64,000 nt of DNA from Serratia oryzae (GTDB taxonomy: Bacteria > Pseudomonadota > Gammaproteobacteria > Enterobacterales > Enterobacteriaceae), in contig NZ_MOXD01000002.1 of assembly GCF_001976145.1 (NCBI RefSeq), forward strand, positions 1 through 64,000. Reading direction: 5' to 3'. The position numbers were made by a program, and so were the translations under genes. Below the pieces are notes generated by a model that worked only from the letters and a program-made list of their open reading frames with translations, was not told the origin of the DNA and made no database searches. Below, piece after piece: positions 19,150 through 27,932 of this stretch; within the stretch, counting starts at the first letter, position 1, and each line of letters starts with the position of its first letter.

Positions 19150-19758
19150 TCAGTACTCGCTGTCGCCGATCGGGTGAAAGGATTCTGCGCCTTCTCCCGT
19201 TAGCCTTAAGGGTAATTGCCCGCCCTGATGTTCCTTTACGGAAAGAGTGGCCGCGCGGAAACTGCAGCCGCTCTTGAGATCTTTGACTTTCATAACGTAT
19301 TCACCGGCCGCATCCATTTTCACCTTGAAACTGCCTGCGGCGGGGATAAACACTTCTGTTGATTGCTTTGGTGCGAGAGTGTTCTCTAATTTGACCCGCA
19401 CGGCAAACGCGTTATGCCGGTTATCCAGAGTGAATTCCCGCAGAGCTCCCCCTGCTTGCCCTGCTGGCTGCTGCAGATAACCGGCGACGGCAGGCCAGGG
19501 TTGCCCTTGATTATCGATCAGTGGCCCGCCGCAATGCTCACGGGCTTCGCGCAACGGGATTTCGCGCTGGATAAGGTAATGCTGTGCGGCGAGCGGTGCG
19601 CTGTCTTCATGCTGTTGTGTATACCGAAGGTATTTGGCGGCAAAAATGCCAACCGCAACCAACATAAAGAAGATCAAGATCGTCAGGCGATTTTTGAAGA
19701 TCGGTGCGAACAGCCTGCCAGGAAGTTGAAACAGCCAACTGGCGATTCTCAATAACAT
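19150..19758 (-). CDS. Membrane-anchored hypothetical protein
   Basis: The 202-residue protein has one transmembrane helix (about residues 25-42, ILIFFMLVAVGIFAAKY) with a basic stretch before it, then a mainly polar region predicted to be periplasmic. That region has two cysteines (HCGGP and SGCSFRA) that could form a disulfide. I do not recognise a family. It ends 11 bp from the convergent pagP stop and is divergent from a DeoR regulator. Confidence 0.7.
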   Translation of the reverse strand: MLLRIASWLFQLPGRLFAPIFKNRLTILIFFMLVAVGIFAAKYLRYTQQHEDSAPLAAQHYLIQREIPLREAREHCGGPLIDNQGQPWPAVAGYLQQPAGQAGGALREFTLDNRHNAFAVRVKLENTLAPKQSTEVFIPAAGSFKVKMDAAGEYVMKVKDLKSGCSFRAATLSVKEHQGGQLPLRLTGEGAESFHPIGDSEY

Positions 19759-19915
19759 CGTTCTCCCTTAGTGCCCAATGGGTGACGCCACTTTCCCCAG
19801 TATAGCCAACATCCTGCCAGCCTAAATGAGTTGCGGGAGTTTTTGACAAAACGATTGTACGATTTTTTACGTTTGTGTACATTCATGATCATTCGATCGC
19901 CACTGGGTAGTCATC

Positions 19916-20683
19916 ATGGCCAAATTGCTGCCAAACGAACGCCATCAAGCCATTCTCAATGCTCTACAACGGCAGGGGCGGGTGTTGGCAGCCGAGATGG
20001 CTATACAACTGAACACCACCGAAGCCACTATTCGCCGCGATTTACGCCAGTTGGCCGCGCAGAACCTGTGCAAGCGGATTTATGGTGGAGCGCTGGTGCC
20101 CACGCCGGCCAGCGGGCAGATCGTCGATCGCCTAGCGTTGAGCGGTGATGAAAAGCAACTGCTAGCGCAGGCCGCCCAGGCGCTGATTAGCCATGGGCAG
20201 GTGATTTTTCTCGATGCCAGCAGTACTCATCTCTATCTGGCCGATCTGTTGCCGCGCAACCAGCAACTCACCGTGGTCACCAATGCGCTGAGCATCGCTA
20301 GCCGGTTGTTGGAAAGACCGGGGCTGCGCACGATTCTGATCGGGGGTGAAATTGATGCGAATGTCGGGGGTTGCGTTGACGCCAAAGCGGTGACGGAGAT
20401 CGGCACATTTCATTTCGATATCACCTTTATTGGCGTCTGTGCTTATGAGGCGGCGAGTGGTTTCTCTGCGCTGCATTACCAGGAAGCACAGTTTAAACGG
20501 CAGGTGCTGGCGCGCAGCGGCAACGTGAGCGTGCTGTGCACTCGCGACAAACTCAATACTTATGCTCCCTATGGTTTCCTGCCCGCCAGCCGGGTCGACA
20601 ACCTAGTGACGGTGCGCGGCGCACATCCAGAACTTGAACAGCAGGTAACGCTCAGCGGCGGTAACCTGCTTTCCATCCCTTAA
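19916..20683 (+). CDS. DeoR-family transcriptional regulator
   Basis: The 255-residue protein has the DeoR architecture: an N-terminal helix-turn-helix starting NERHQAILNALQRQGRV with TTEATIRRDLRQL, then a DeoR sensor domain with DASSTHLYLADLL and NALSIASRL, which normally binds a phosphorylated sugar. An imperfect dyad TGTAC-N16-GTACA at 19856-19881, 35 bp before the start, is a candidate self-operator. A VOC-family gene follows 18 bp downstream and is probably co-transcribed. No sugar-phosphate enzyme is nearby, so the effector is unknown. Confidence 0.88.
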   Translation: MAKLLPNERHQAILNALQRQGRVLAAEMAIQLNTTEATIRRDLRQLAAQNLCKRIYGGALVPTPASGQIVDRLALSGDEKQLLAQAAQALISHGQVIFLDASSTHLYLADLLPRNQQLTVVTNALSIASRLLERPGLRTILIGGEIDANVGGCVDAKAVTEIGTFHFDITFIGVCAYEAASGFSALHYQEAQFKRQVLARSGNVSVLCTRDKLNTYAPYGFLPASRVDNLVTVRGAHPELEQQVTLSGGNLLSIP

Positions 20684-20701
20684 CCTCACGGAGAATGACG
20701 A

Positions 20702-21085
20702 TTGAAAATAGCTCATGTCGCCATATGGACGCAGGATATAGAGGCGCAGGTTGCCTTCTGGCAGCGCTATTTTAACGGTGTTGCGGGCGAGGAGTACGTG
20801 AGTCACAACCGCCCCGGGTTTGTTTCGCGTTTTGTTCGCCTGGCTGACGGGCCAGCGCTGGAAATCATGAAGGTTCCTGGTTTGCTGCCGGGCAAGCAAG
20901 GGGAAGAGAGAATCGGCTGGGCGCACATCGCCCTGTCGTTGGGCAGCGAGGCGCGGGTTGACGAACTGGCACTGCGGGCAAAGCAGGACGGTATTCTGCA
21001 GGCTGCACCGCGCTGGACCGGCGACGGCTTCTATGAGGCGATTATTCGCGATCCTGATGGCAATGCCATTGAGGTCACCGGCTGA
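20702..21085 (+). CDS. VOC-family (glyoxalase-like) protein
   Basis: The 127-residue protein starts MKIAHVAIWTQDIEAQVAFW and ends RDPDGNAIEVTG, both typical of vicinal-oxygen-chelate proteins. Metal ligands are likely His5 and the C-terminal Glu. The start is a TTG at 20702 with GGAG upstream. It follows the DeoR gene closely and is likely in the same transcript. Substrate unknown; the glyoxalase I relationship is at fold level only. Confidence 0.82.
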   Translation: MKIAHVAIWTQDIEAQVAFWQRYFNGVAGEEYVSHNRPGFVSRFVRLADGPALEIMKVPGLLPGKQGEERIGWAHIALSLGSEARVDELALRAKQDGILQAAPRWTGDGFYEAIIRDPDGNAIEVTG

Positions 21086-21240
21086 TACCGTCTTTTCAAA
21101 TACGGTAAACGGGCACTTGCGCTGAGTTGTGCGGCAATGTGCTGGGGGGCGTTGATATTTACGCTTTTTTACCGTGTAATCGATTGAAATCTCAGCACTC
21201 CTGTTACATATAATGGAGCATTCGACCACAAGGAGGGCAT

Positions 21241-21495
21241 ATGGGAATCAGCGAAGAAGAGTCGATCCGCCGTTTAACCTACGAAAAAAATGCCGTAGGG
21301 AATGCGGCGAAATGGGTGGCGATTGTTTCAGCCGTTTACTTTATTTTGATGGTGTTTTATGGCCACCCCGCCGGGGTATTGACCATGTCCGGGGCCATTT
21401 TTGTTGTTTCGGCCGCAACCTGGTTGAAGAAACGCAAGAAGGTGAAAGCTTACCGCATGGCGCTGGCAAAAATCAGCGATAGTGAAACCCCCTAA
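21241..21495 (+). CDS. Small inner-membrane protein, 84 aa
   Basis: Two hydrophobic helices (about residues 25-40 and 45-60) are flanked by charged ends, with KKRKK after the second helix predicting cytoplasmic N- and C-termini. An AAGGAGG ribosome site precedes the ATG. I do not recognise a family, but the ribosome site and the charge pattern make it a credible gene. Confidence 0.7.
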   Translation: MGISEEESIRRLTYEKNAVGNAAKWVAIVSAVYFILMVFYGHPAGVLTMSGAIFVVSAATWLKKRKKVKAYRMALAKISDSETP

Positions 21496-21532
21496 ACAGC
21501 GGCGCCACCGCCATGCTGCCCGTGGGAGATAA

Positions 21533-21690
21533 ACCCAAAATAATTCGAGTTGCAGGAAGGCGGCGACGCAGTGACAAATCGGTCTTTGACCGATTTGTCA
21601 CTGCTTGCAGCGGCCCTGAAGGGGCGAGGCCCACGGATGTGCAGAGTAACAAAGCCAACGCACATGCAACTTGAAATATGAAGAGCATAT
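21533..21690. repeat. Intergenic repeat family, copy B
   Basis: The left terminus ACCCAAAATAATTCGAGTTG and a degenerate right terminus CAACTTGAAATATG bound internal hairpins, including AAATCGGTC/GACCGATTT and CCCTGAAGGGG. The outer TATA ends are eroded. It lies between the small membrane protein gene and a convergent regulator gene. Confidence 0.75.
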
Positions 21691-21704
21691 GAATTTGTTA
21701 CCAG

Positions 21705-22526
21705 TTACGGTAAAGGCATTAACATGACCAGCTTCAGCCCGTGGTGCTCGGCAGGGTAGAACGTGACCTGTTGATAATGCAGTTCCCCCTGCTGCGGGTG
21801 GTTAAAGGTGCGTTCCCCGCCTTCGCGTGCCATCACGTCCTGCTGTTTCCACCAATGATGAAAGGCTTCGCTGTTGTGCGTCATATTGCGTACAAAGGCG
21901 CGTATTTCTTCGGTTCCCTGATGATGGCTGGTTTCGGCGCGGAACTCGGCCACCACTCGCCGCGCGCGATCTTCCCAATTGCTGACCAGTGTCCTGGCCT
22001 GCGGGTGGAAGAACATAAAATGTAACAGGTTCGGGGTGTTGGCCTGATTCAGCCAGCCGTTGAACAGCGTTTCTGCCTGCTGATTCCAGGCCATCATATT
22101 CCAGGTCAGATCGAGCAGGTAACAGGGAACTCTTATTTGATGCACGCTGTGCAGCACGGCAGCACTAACCGTTTCCTGTAATTGTTCCAACTCCGGATCG
22201 GCGATGCGCGCCAGCGTAAACAGGTAATGACGCTCGGCATGGCCGAGGCGCAGCGCTGTGGCAATCCGCGCCAGCGTGTAGGGCGAAATAGAAACCTCCC
22301 GTCCCTGTTCGATCCAGGTATACCAGGTTGCGCTGATGCCGCTGATTTGCGCCAGTTCCTCACGGCGTAAACCGCTGGTGCGGCGGCGCGGAGCCGTGGG
22401 CAGGCCCAGCATTTCTGGCGTTACCCGCTCCCGGTGTGCGCGCAGAAAGGCGCCGAGGGCTTTGGGGCCGGATAAAGCGTCTGATTCCATAGGGTGGTAC
22501 CTGTTGATACTAGGATAAGTGCTCAT
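21705..22526 (-). CDS. Helix-turn-helix regulator, MmyB-like ligand-binding domain
   Basis: The 273-residue protein has an XRE-type HTH (about residues 20-90, with RRRTSGLRREELAQISGIS and TWYTWIEQGR) joined to a PAS-like C-terminal domain typical of MmyB/MLTR regulators (LDLTWNMMAWNQQAETLF). This family usually controls an adjacent oxidoreductase or methyltransferase gene. It is divergent from yafE with about 70 bp between starts. The exact start is uncertain: ATG at 22526 or 22490, neither with a strong ribosome site. Confidence 0.82.
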   Translation of the reverse strand: MSTYPSINRYHPMESDALSGPKALGAFLRAHRERVTPEMLGLPTAPRRRTSGLRREELAQISGISATWYTWIEQGREVSISPYTLARIATALRLGHAERHYLFTLARIADPELEQLQETVSAAVLHSVHQIRVPCYLLDLTWNMMAWNQQAETLFNGWLNQANTPNLLHFMFFHPQARTLVSNWEDRARRVVAEFRAETSHHQGTEEIRAFVRNMTHNSEAFHHWWKQQDVMAREGGERTFNHPQQGELHYQQVTFYPAEHHGLKLVMLMPLP

Positions 22527-22596
22527 ATTGTACCCGTATAGCAAGTTAATTATAGTCGCTGAAATCCATCCGGCACATACCATAACGGGAGTAGAT

Positions 22597-23367
22597 ATGA
22601 GCATTAGCGACAGCCACAAAAACGCGGTCGAACGTCAGTTCGGCGAACAGGCTCACGCCTATTTAACCAGTGCGGTACATGCACAGGGCAAAGATCTGCA
22701 ACGTTTGGCGCAATTGCTGGAGGGCTGTAGCGAAGCACGGTTGCTTGATGTGGGGTGTGGGGCAGGGCATGCCAGCTTTACTGCTGCAGCACGGGTGGCG
22801 CAGGTAGTGGCTTACGATCTGTCCGCGCAGATGCTGGACGTGGTTGGCAAAGCTGCCGCAGAGAAAGGGTTGGGTAATGTACAGGTGCAACAAGGCGTAG
22901 CGGAGCGGTTGCCGTTTGATGACGCCAGCTTTGATGTGGTGATCAGCCGTTACTCGGCGCATCACTGGCACGATGTGGGCCAGGCACTGCGCGAGGTGAA
23001 ACGGGTATTGAAACCCGGTGGCTGTGCCATTTTTATGGACGTCGTTTCACCGGGCCATCCTTTGTTGGATATTTATCTGCAAACGGTTGAGGTGCTGCGT
23101 GATACGTCACATGTGCGTAACTATGCTCCTGGCGAATGGTTGGGGATGTTCACTGAAGCTGGGTTGCTGGTGCGAGAGGTGACGGCGGATCGCCTGGAGT
23201 TGGAATTCAGCAGTTGGGTGGCGCGGATGCGTACCCCTGAGCATTTTGTCATCGCCATTCGCGCCCTGCAGCAAGGGGCGGCAGAAGATGTGCGCCAACA
23301 TTTTGCCATCCAGGACGACGGTTCGTTCACCAGCGACATCATGATGTTTGAGGTCACCAAGGGGTAA
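22597..23367 (+). CDS. yafE: SAM-dependent methyltransferase YafE
   Basis: The 256-residue protein has the class I methyltransferase motif LLDVGCGAGHASFTAA, the YDLSAQMLDVV acidic loop and ISRYSAHHWHDVGQALREV. Length and blocks match E. coli YafE, which is related to ubiquinone-type methyltransferases but has no settled substrate. The ATG at 22597 has GGGAG upstream; an in-frame start at 22519 would add unrelated residues and overlap the divergent regulator start. Confidence 0.88.
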   Translation: MSISDSHKNAVERQFGEQAHAYLTSAVHAQGKDLQRLAQLLEGCSEARLLDVGCGAGHASFTAAARVAQVVAYDLSAQMLDVVGKAAAEKGLGNVQVQQGVAERLPFDDASFDVVISRYSAHHWHDVGQALREVKRVLKPGGCAIFMDVVSPGHPLLDIYLQTVEVLRDTSHVRNYAPGEWLGMFTEAGLLVREVTADRLELEFSSWVARMRTPEHFVIAIRALQQGAAEDVRQHFAIQDDGSFTSDIMMFEVTKG

Positions 23368-23484
23368 TGAGTAACAGGGCGGCCCGATAGAGGCTGCCCA
23401 GAGAAATGGCTTTTGAACCGAGATACCCGTGGCTTGAGGGGCCAGCGGTTTACGCCACTTTGCCCCTTTGGCTGGCTCTAGCGC

Positions 23485-24180
23485 TTATTTTTTATCTTCC
23501 AGCAGGCAACGGTAGATCAGCCCACCGACAATGCCGCCGATCAATGGCACTAACCAGAATACCCACAGCTGTTGCAATGCCCAGGTGCCCTGGATAACAG
23601 CAACACCGGTACTGCGCGCTGGGTTAACGGATGTATTGGTTACCGGAACACTGATTAAGTGAATCAGCGTTAATGCCAGGCCGATAGCCAGTGGCGCAAA
23701 CCCTGCCGGTGCACGCTTGTCTGTCGCACCGTGAATAATAATCAGGAAAAATGCGGTCAGGACTAATTCAATGACGATAGCCGCTTGCAGAGAATATCCA
23801 TCTGGTGAATGTTCACCGTAGCCATTAGCAGCAAAACCGCTGGCGGTGGCATCAAAACCGGTTTTACCGCTCGCCACCAAGTACAGTACAGCACCTGCTG
23901 CAATGCCGCCAATAACCTGGGCAATCACATAGGGAACAACATCTTTTGCCGGAAAACGGCCACCAGCACATAATCCTACGGTGACGGCCGGGTTAAAGTG
24001 CCCACCAGATATATGGCCGACGGCATAAGCCATGGTGAGTACGGTGAGGCCGAAGGCTAAAGCAACGCCGGTAAAACCGATACCCAGTTGCGGAAAGGCG
24101 GCGGCTAAGACTGCGCTACCACAACCGCCGAACACCAACCAAAATGTGCCAAAGAATTCGGCAAAGAGTCGTTTTGACAT
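23485..24180 (-). CDS. aqpZ: Aquaporin Z
   Basis: This 231-residue MIP-family water channel has both NPA boxes (HFNPAVTVG and SVNPARSTG), six transmembrane helices and the [17 protein letters not shown] opening of AqpZ. The selectivity-filter histidine follows in the [11 protein letters not shown] segment. The ATG at 24180 gives the family N-terminus [11 protein letters not shown]; an ATG three codons upstream is possible. Monocistronic. Confidence 0.95.
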   Translation of the reverse strand: MSKRLFAEFFGTFWLVFGGCGSAVLAAAFPQLGIGFTGVALAFGLTVLTMAYAVGHISGGHFNPAVTVGLCAGGRFPAKDVVPYVIAQVIGGIAAGAVLYLVASGKTGFDATASGFAANGYGEHSPDGYSLQAAIVIELVLTAFFLIIIHGATDKRAPAGFAPLAIGLALTLIHLISVPVTNTSVNPARSTGVAVIQGTWALQQLWVFWLVPLIGGIVGGLIYRCLLEDKK

Positions 24181-24370
24181 AGATTCCATCCTGTGAGAAA
24201 AAACGAATGAGCATGAGCACTAAAAAATGAACACCTGCTTGTTATCGCAGGGTTTTGACGTTAATAAATGTAGAAAAGTGGTAAATAAACAAAATCGAAT
24301 GAACTTACTTGGTAAGCGCTTCGGGTTTGTAAATGTAGCCAGTATTCCTGCAACTGAAAAAGTGACGAAC

Positions 24371-24573
24371 ATATGCCCAAGTCATTCGCGTTGCTTGCGC
24401 TGGCCTACCGGGTGAGCCTCAATCATGAGACTCGTTATCCCTGGAGCATAGTGAGCCATGTGACTAGGGTGAACGACAAATCTGCTTGGCAGATTTGAAC
24501 GCGGCTGGCAGCGGCCCCGAAGGGGCGAGTAACGCAGCCAACACCTAAGCAACTTGAAGTATGAGGGGGATAG
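24371..24573. repeat. Intergenic repeat family, copy C
   Basis: A degenerate left end (ATATGCCCAAGTCATTCG) and the right end CAACTTGAAGTATGAGGGGG bound two hairpins: AAATCTGC-TTG-GCAGATTT and GCCCCGAAGGGGC. It shares the GGGTGAGCCTC module with copy E. The 845-bp aqpZ-to-acetyltransferase spacer otherwise contains only AT-rich DNA, one hairpin and a solo repeat end. Confidence 0.75.
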
Positions 24574-24864
24574 ATCATCATCTTTAATATGCCTTTGCAT
24601 ATGGCCGACATTAAATCCCTATCTTTTTATTTTGTCTATATTAAAACAGGTGTTCTGAGGAAATATCGTTTTTTTTCTAGCTTTTTTTGATTTTTATATA
24701 GGGGGTAGTCTTACTTATTGCTCGGTAATTTCTTATTTGTTAGATTGTGGTTTGTGTTTTAGTTAGATTGTATTAATCAGTGACGCTGCTGAATATTAAA
24801 ATCATTTGCTGAGCGTTATTTATTAGTAATAATAATGTAATAACACTCATTATGCGGAAAACTA

Positions 24865-24900
24865 TAGATGTGTTGCCAGAGGAGCCCGGCAACGCATCTA
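24865..24900. other. Orphan 13-bp hairpin
   Basis: TAGATGTGTTGCC pairs with GGCAACGCATCTA across a 10-base loop, with one T-G mismatch. It lies in AT-rich DNA with no gene transcribed into it. It could end a small RNA or be a relic. Confidence 0.5.
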
Positions 24901-24978
24901 TCAAACTGAATGAAAATTTCTTAAAAATGAAAGCACGTTTTTTTGCTGATGAAGTAAGTTTCTATGCGTTTTTGTCAA

Positions 24979-25002
24979 GCAACTCGAATTGTTTGGGGTG
25001 TA
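24979..25002 (-). repeat. Solo terminus of the intergenic repeat family
   Basis: Only the GCAACTCGAATT-GTTTGGGGTGTA end is present, in reverse orientation, 20 bp from the acetyltransferase stop. It may be what is left of a deleted copy. Confidence 0.6.
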
Positions 25003-25025
25003 TTATCCGCTTGCCGGTTCGTTAA

Positions 25026-25487
25026 TCAGAGCTGTTTCTCCATCACCACCACCTGTTCGCCATGCTGCTGACGTCGTTCGATGGTTTGCCAACCCCAACC
25101 GGCATACAGCTTTTCTGAACGATCGGTAATCAAATGCAGAGTGGGGTAACCACGCTGTTGCGCAATTAAGACAATGGCTTGCTCCAACTGCCGGGCGATC
25201 CCCTGCCGCCGGTGGTCAGGATGCACAAAGACGCCCGCCAGCCAGGGGGAAAGATCCCTTCGGTGATGATCGTCACTTGGCCACAGGCTGGCCATACCCA
25301 AGGGGCGATCGCTGTCTATCACTATCAAGGTCAGATAGTCATCGCTGGGTTTGCTGCACAGGGTAAAACGCTGGCGGGTGCGTTCCAGCGAACCACCGCG
25401 TTGCGAGCCCCACTGGCCGAAGGCCCAGGCGGCGCAGACGTCGGCAAATTGTGGGTATTCGGTTAACGGAACAATTTGTCGTGTCAT
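25026..25487 (-). CDS. GNAT-family N-acetyltransferase
   Basis: The 153-residue protein carries the acetyl-CoA binding segment LAGVFVHPDHRRQGIARQLE (motif A, R/QxxGxG/A) and a late YAGWGW motif. GAGGG precedes the ATG. This small subgroup has no defined substrate that I can name. It is monocistronic and transcribed away from aroL. Confidence 0.82.
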   Translation of the reverse strand: MTRQIVPLTEYPQFADVCAAWAFGQWGSQRGGSLERTRQRFTLCSKPSDDYLTLIVIDSDRPLGMASLWPSDDHHRRDLSPWLAGVFVHPDHRRQGIARQLEQAIVLIAQQRGYPTLHLITDRSEKLYAGWGWQTIERRQQHGEQVVVMEKQL

Positions 25488-25829
25488 TTATCCCTCTCTT
25501 TTTCACTCAATGTAGCCTGTTTTTTCTGCTGTTAGCGAACGCTTTTGTCGGCGCTCTCTCTGCACTGCGGGGGCACCCAGAGTCACAAGGGTTCCTGCTA
25601 GGGGGAAAATCTGCTTAAATGACGCGCTTTGGCCCTACAAGGGAACGATTGCGGGCCAGGTTGACGGCAGTTGTGGCGGGTAGCCGCTGTGCTGTAGAAT
25701 TTACACTGTCGTAAAAATTGAAATACAGGCTGGGGGCGGTATGATGCCGCAGTCATCGTTCGATCAGCCTGCCAGACATCCTGCTGGCAAACTAATGCCT
25801 ACAAGCTACTGCATAAGGGACAACCCGTA
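25488..25829. other. Spacer and promoter region upstream of aroL
   Basis: A TGT-N12-ACA element at 25688-25705 has one perfect TyrR half-site (TTTACA) and one poor half (TGTGCT). In E. coli, aroL is repressed by TyrR, so this is a candidate TYR box, but weak. No gene is seen in these 342 bp. Confidence 0.35.
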
Positions 25830-26354
25830 ATGACACAAACCATTTTTATGGTAGGCGCGCGCGGAGCCGGTAAAACCACGGTGGGGAGCGCATTGGCGCA
25901 GGCCCTGGGTTATCAGTTCATTGATACCGATTTGTTTATGCAGCAGGCTGCGCAAATGAGCGTGGCGGAAATGGTGGTGCAAGAAGGATGGCTAGGGTTT
26001 CGCCGCCGCGAATCCCTGGCTTTGCAGGAGGTGGCTCAGCCGTCAACCCTGATTGCCACGGGGGGCGGTATGATCCTGGCGGAAGAGAACCGCCGGTTTA
26101 TGCGCCAGCAAGGAACGGTAATTTATCTGCGCGCACCTGCCAGCGTGTTAGCGCGTCGGCTGGAAGAATATCCGCAAGATGCGCAACGCCCAACCTTAAC
26201 TGGCCGCCCGATCGCCGAAGAAATGCTGGAAGTGCTGGCAGCGCGCGAGGCACTGTATCAGGAAACCGCGCATCATGTAATGGATGGAACTCTTCCCCCG
26301 GCCCAGGTGGTCGAACAAATCCTCGCGGCTTTGCACTGTGAAACGATAAGATAA
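25830..26354 (+). CDS. aroL: Shikimate kinase II
   Basis: AroL phosphorylates shikimate in the common aromatic pathway. The 174-residue protein has the Walker A motif [18 protein letters not shown] at residues 32-34 for Mg and shikimate, the [10 protein letters not shown] and GGGMIL substrate motifs, and the RPTLTGRP lid. In E. coli the next genes are yaiA and aroM; here they are missing and an IclR gene comes next after 343 bp. Confidence 0.94.
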   Translation: MTQTIFMVGARGAGKTTVGSALAQALGYQFIDTDLFMQQAAQMSVAEMVVQEGWLGFRRRESLALQEVAQPSTLIATGGGMILAEENRRFMRQQGTVIYLRAPASVLARRLEEYPQDAQRPTLTGRPIAEEMLEVLAAREALYQETAHHVMDGTLPPAQVVEQILAALHCETIR

Positions 26355-26364
26355 ATTTCCTCCA

Positions 26365-26390
26365 GGGGCGCCTTCTCGGTTGCCCCGTTT
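26365..26390 (+). terminator. Weak terminator after aroL
   Basis: GGGGC and GCCCC form a short stem with a 12-base loop, followed by GTTT. It is the only candidate before the IclR promoter. Confidence 0.35.
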
Positions 26391-26662
26391 ATACCCTGGC
26401 CTATTGCCAAGCGTTTTATATGCCCCTCTCATTCACCTCACTGATCACCTTTTGATAATTTTTGACGTAACGATCTATATTAGCATTTTGTGCTGATTTT
26501 TATATTTTCAAGCGGACATTCGCAAAGTTTTATTGGTAATGACTTTGTGTTCTGTGTCGTATTTTCTTTAGTGAAGAATTATTTACTGAAGTTATTTGTG
26601 GATGTGGGGAATAAATATCTTGACGCTCAATGCTGCGGGTTTTAGTTTCTAAATACCGATTA

Positions 26663-26687
26663 GGAACTTAGTTCCATATAATGGAAC
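26663..26687. promoter_or_regulatory. Candidate IclR operator, copy 1 (self)
   Basis: Three half-sites lie in a row: GGAAC-TTA-GTTCC-ATATAAT-GGAAC. The inner palindrome GTTCCATATAATGGAAC (26671-26687) ends 10 bp before the regulator ATG and contains a TATAAT-like box, so binding would block transcription. The same palindrome, one base different, lies upstream of the transporter at 27848. Confidence 0.7.
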
Positions 26688-26697
26688 AAGGTGCATA

Positions 26698-27525
26698 ATG
26701 ACCACATTAGAAAATGCCTCGGCGGTGTTAAAGCTATTTTCTCAGCGGCGTATGACTCACGGTCAGGCGGGGATTTCATTCAGTGATGTGGTTGAGCAAC
26801 TTGGGTTACCAAAAAGCACGGTTTCGCGCCTGTTACAAACCATGGAAGGCCAGGGGATGCTGGAGCGCGATCCTGAAAGCCGCCTGTATAAGATTGGGCA
26901 TCTACTGCTTTCAGTTGCCAGCCATTATCTGTCAACGCCGCTGGTGGAAAGCGCCACGGTGCTGATGAGCCAGCTCAACCAACTGACCTTTTGCACCGGT
27001 TATATCGCGATGCTGGAAGGGCGCGAGAGCCGTGTGATGCGCACCTTCCCTGGCCGCCATTTCCTGCAGGTGGTTACACCGGTAGGCGTTTGTTCACCGG
27101 CAGCAGAAACCTCCGTTGGGCGGGCGATGCTGGCGCGAGAAAGTGATGAACAGGTGTGTGAACGTTTTGCGGCAGGCTATCAGGCCACCGCTGCCAACTC
27201 ACCGCAGACGCTGGATGCACTACTACAAAAATTGGCCCAGGTTAGGCAGCAAGGTTGGTCATTAGCGTGTAACGAAACGCTGCCGGGGATCAGCTCTTTG
27301 GCAACGTCGGTAACCAATAAACACCGCAATGAGACGGTGGGGTTATGCTTATCTTTTCCCTCACAGAGCGAAGAACAGCCGTACTCACCTCTGGTGCTTG
27401 AGGCATTGCTGGCGGTTTCCCGGCAACTGGCAGTAAGGCTTGGTGATGAGTACTGGCAACAGGTGGTCTATACCCATCATACTTCAAGTTGCTTGGGTGT
27501 TGGCGGCGTTACTCGGCCCATGTAG
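26698..27525 (+). CDS. IclR-family transcriptional regulator, C-terminally extended by a repeat
   Basis: The 275-residue product has the IclR winged helix (FSDVVEQLGLPKSTVSRLLQTM, about residues 30-55) and the IclR effector domain. Residues 1-257 look native. Residues 258-275 (YTHHTSSCLGVGGVTRPM) are encoded by intergenic repeat copy E, which sits in the native stop codon. The gene heads an apparent cluster with an OPT transporter and a DUF1177 protein, and palindromes upstream of both transcription units suggest self-control and control of the transporter. The effector is unknown. The tail is probably tolerated, because IclR C-termini vary. Confidence 0.88.
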   Translation: MTTLENASAVLKLFSQRRMTHGQAGISFSDVVEQLGLPKSTVSRLLQTMEGQGMLERDPESRLYKIGHLLLSVASHYLSTPLVESATVLMSQLNQLTFCTGYIAMLEGRESRVMRTFPGRHFLQVVTPVGVCSPAAETSVGRAMLARESDEQVCERFAAGYQATAANSPQTLDALLQKLAQVRQQGWSLACNETLPGISSLATSVTNKHRNETVGLCLSFPSQSEEQPYSPLVLEALLAVSRQLAVRLGDEYWQQVVYTHHTSSCLGVGGVTRPM

Positions 27526-27718
27526 GGCCTCCAGCAGCGTTCAAATCTGCCAAGCAGATTTGTCACTCACCCCAGGAACGATCTTGAGTAAGCTCCTGGG
27601 GCTTATGAGCCTCAGAGAGGCTCACCCTGTGGGCCAGCGCAAGCGCTGTTCAAATCGGTCAAAGACCGATTTGTCGCTCAGTTGCCGCCTGCAAGCAACT
27701 CGAATTATTTGGGGTATA
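27469..27718 (-). mobile_element. Intergenic repeat family, full-length copy E, inserted in the IclR stop codon
   Basis: Terminal inverted ends TATACCC and GGGTATA bound a 250-bp element with several nested hairpins: AAATCTGC/GCAGATTT, CCCAGGA/TCCTGGG, GAGCCTC/GAGGCTC, AAATCGGTC/GACCGATTT. The outermost TA on each side reads as a two-base target duplication, as in Tc1/IS630-type MITEs (inference). Removing one TA and the element restores GTC TAG in the IclR frame. It has no coding capacity. Confidence 0.8.
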
Positions 27719-27847
27719 GGTTTATAAAACAGCGTTACGATTGAATTAATTTTTGTTTCAACACCAGGGGTATTTACAGACGATTTAATTGCCGGGTTGT
27801 AATTAAATCAGACCAATGCAGGCAATAAATAAACCATTTCATTGTAA

Positions 27848-27864
27848 GTTCCAAATAATGGAAC
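27848..27864. promoter_or_regulatory. Candidate IclR operator, copy 2 (transporter promoter)
   Basis: The palindrome GTTCCAAATAATGGAAC differs at one spacer base from 26671-26687. It lies 69 bp upstream of the transporter start. Control by the IclR protein just upstream is inferred. Confidence 0.7.
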
Positions 27865-27932
27865 TGCAGCGGCATTTGATACCTGAAATATTATTTTTGC
27901 CAAACAAACAGGAATATTCAGAGACACTGTTT

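Noticed and set aside
22519-22596. Longer yafE start at 22519
   Set aside because: It would overlap the divergent regulator start and add 26 residues absent from YafE; the ATG at 22597 has a good ribosome site.
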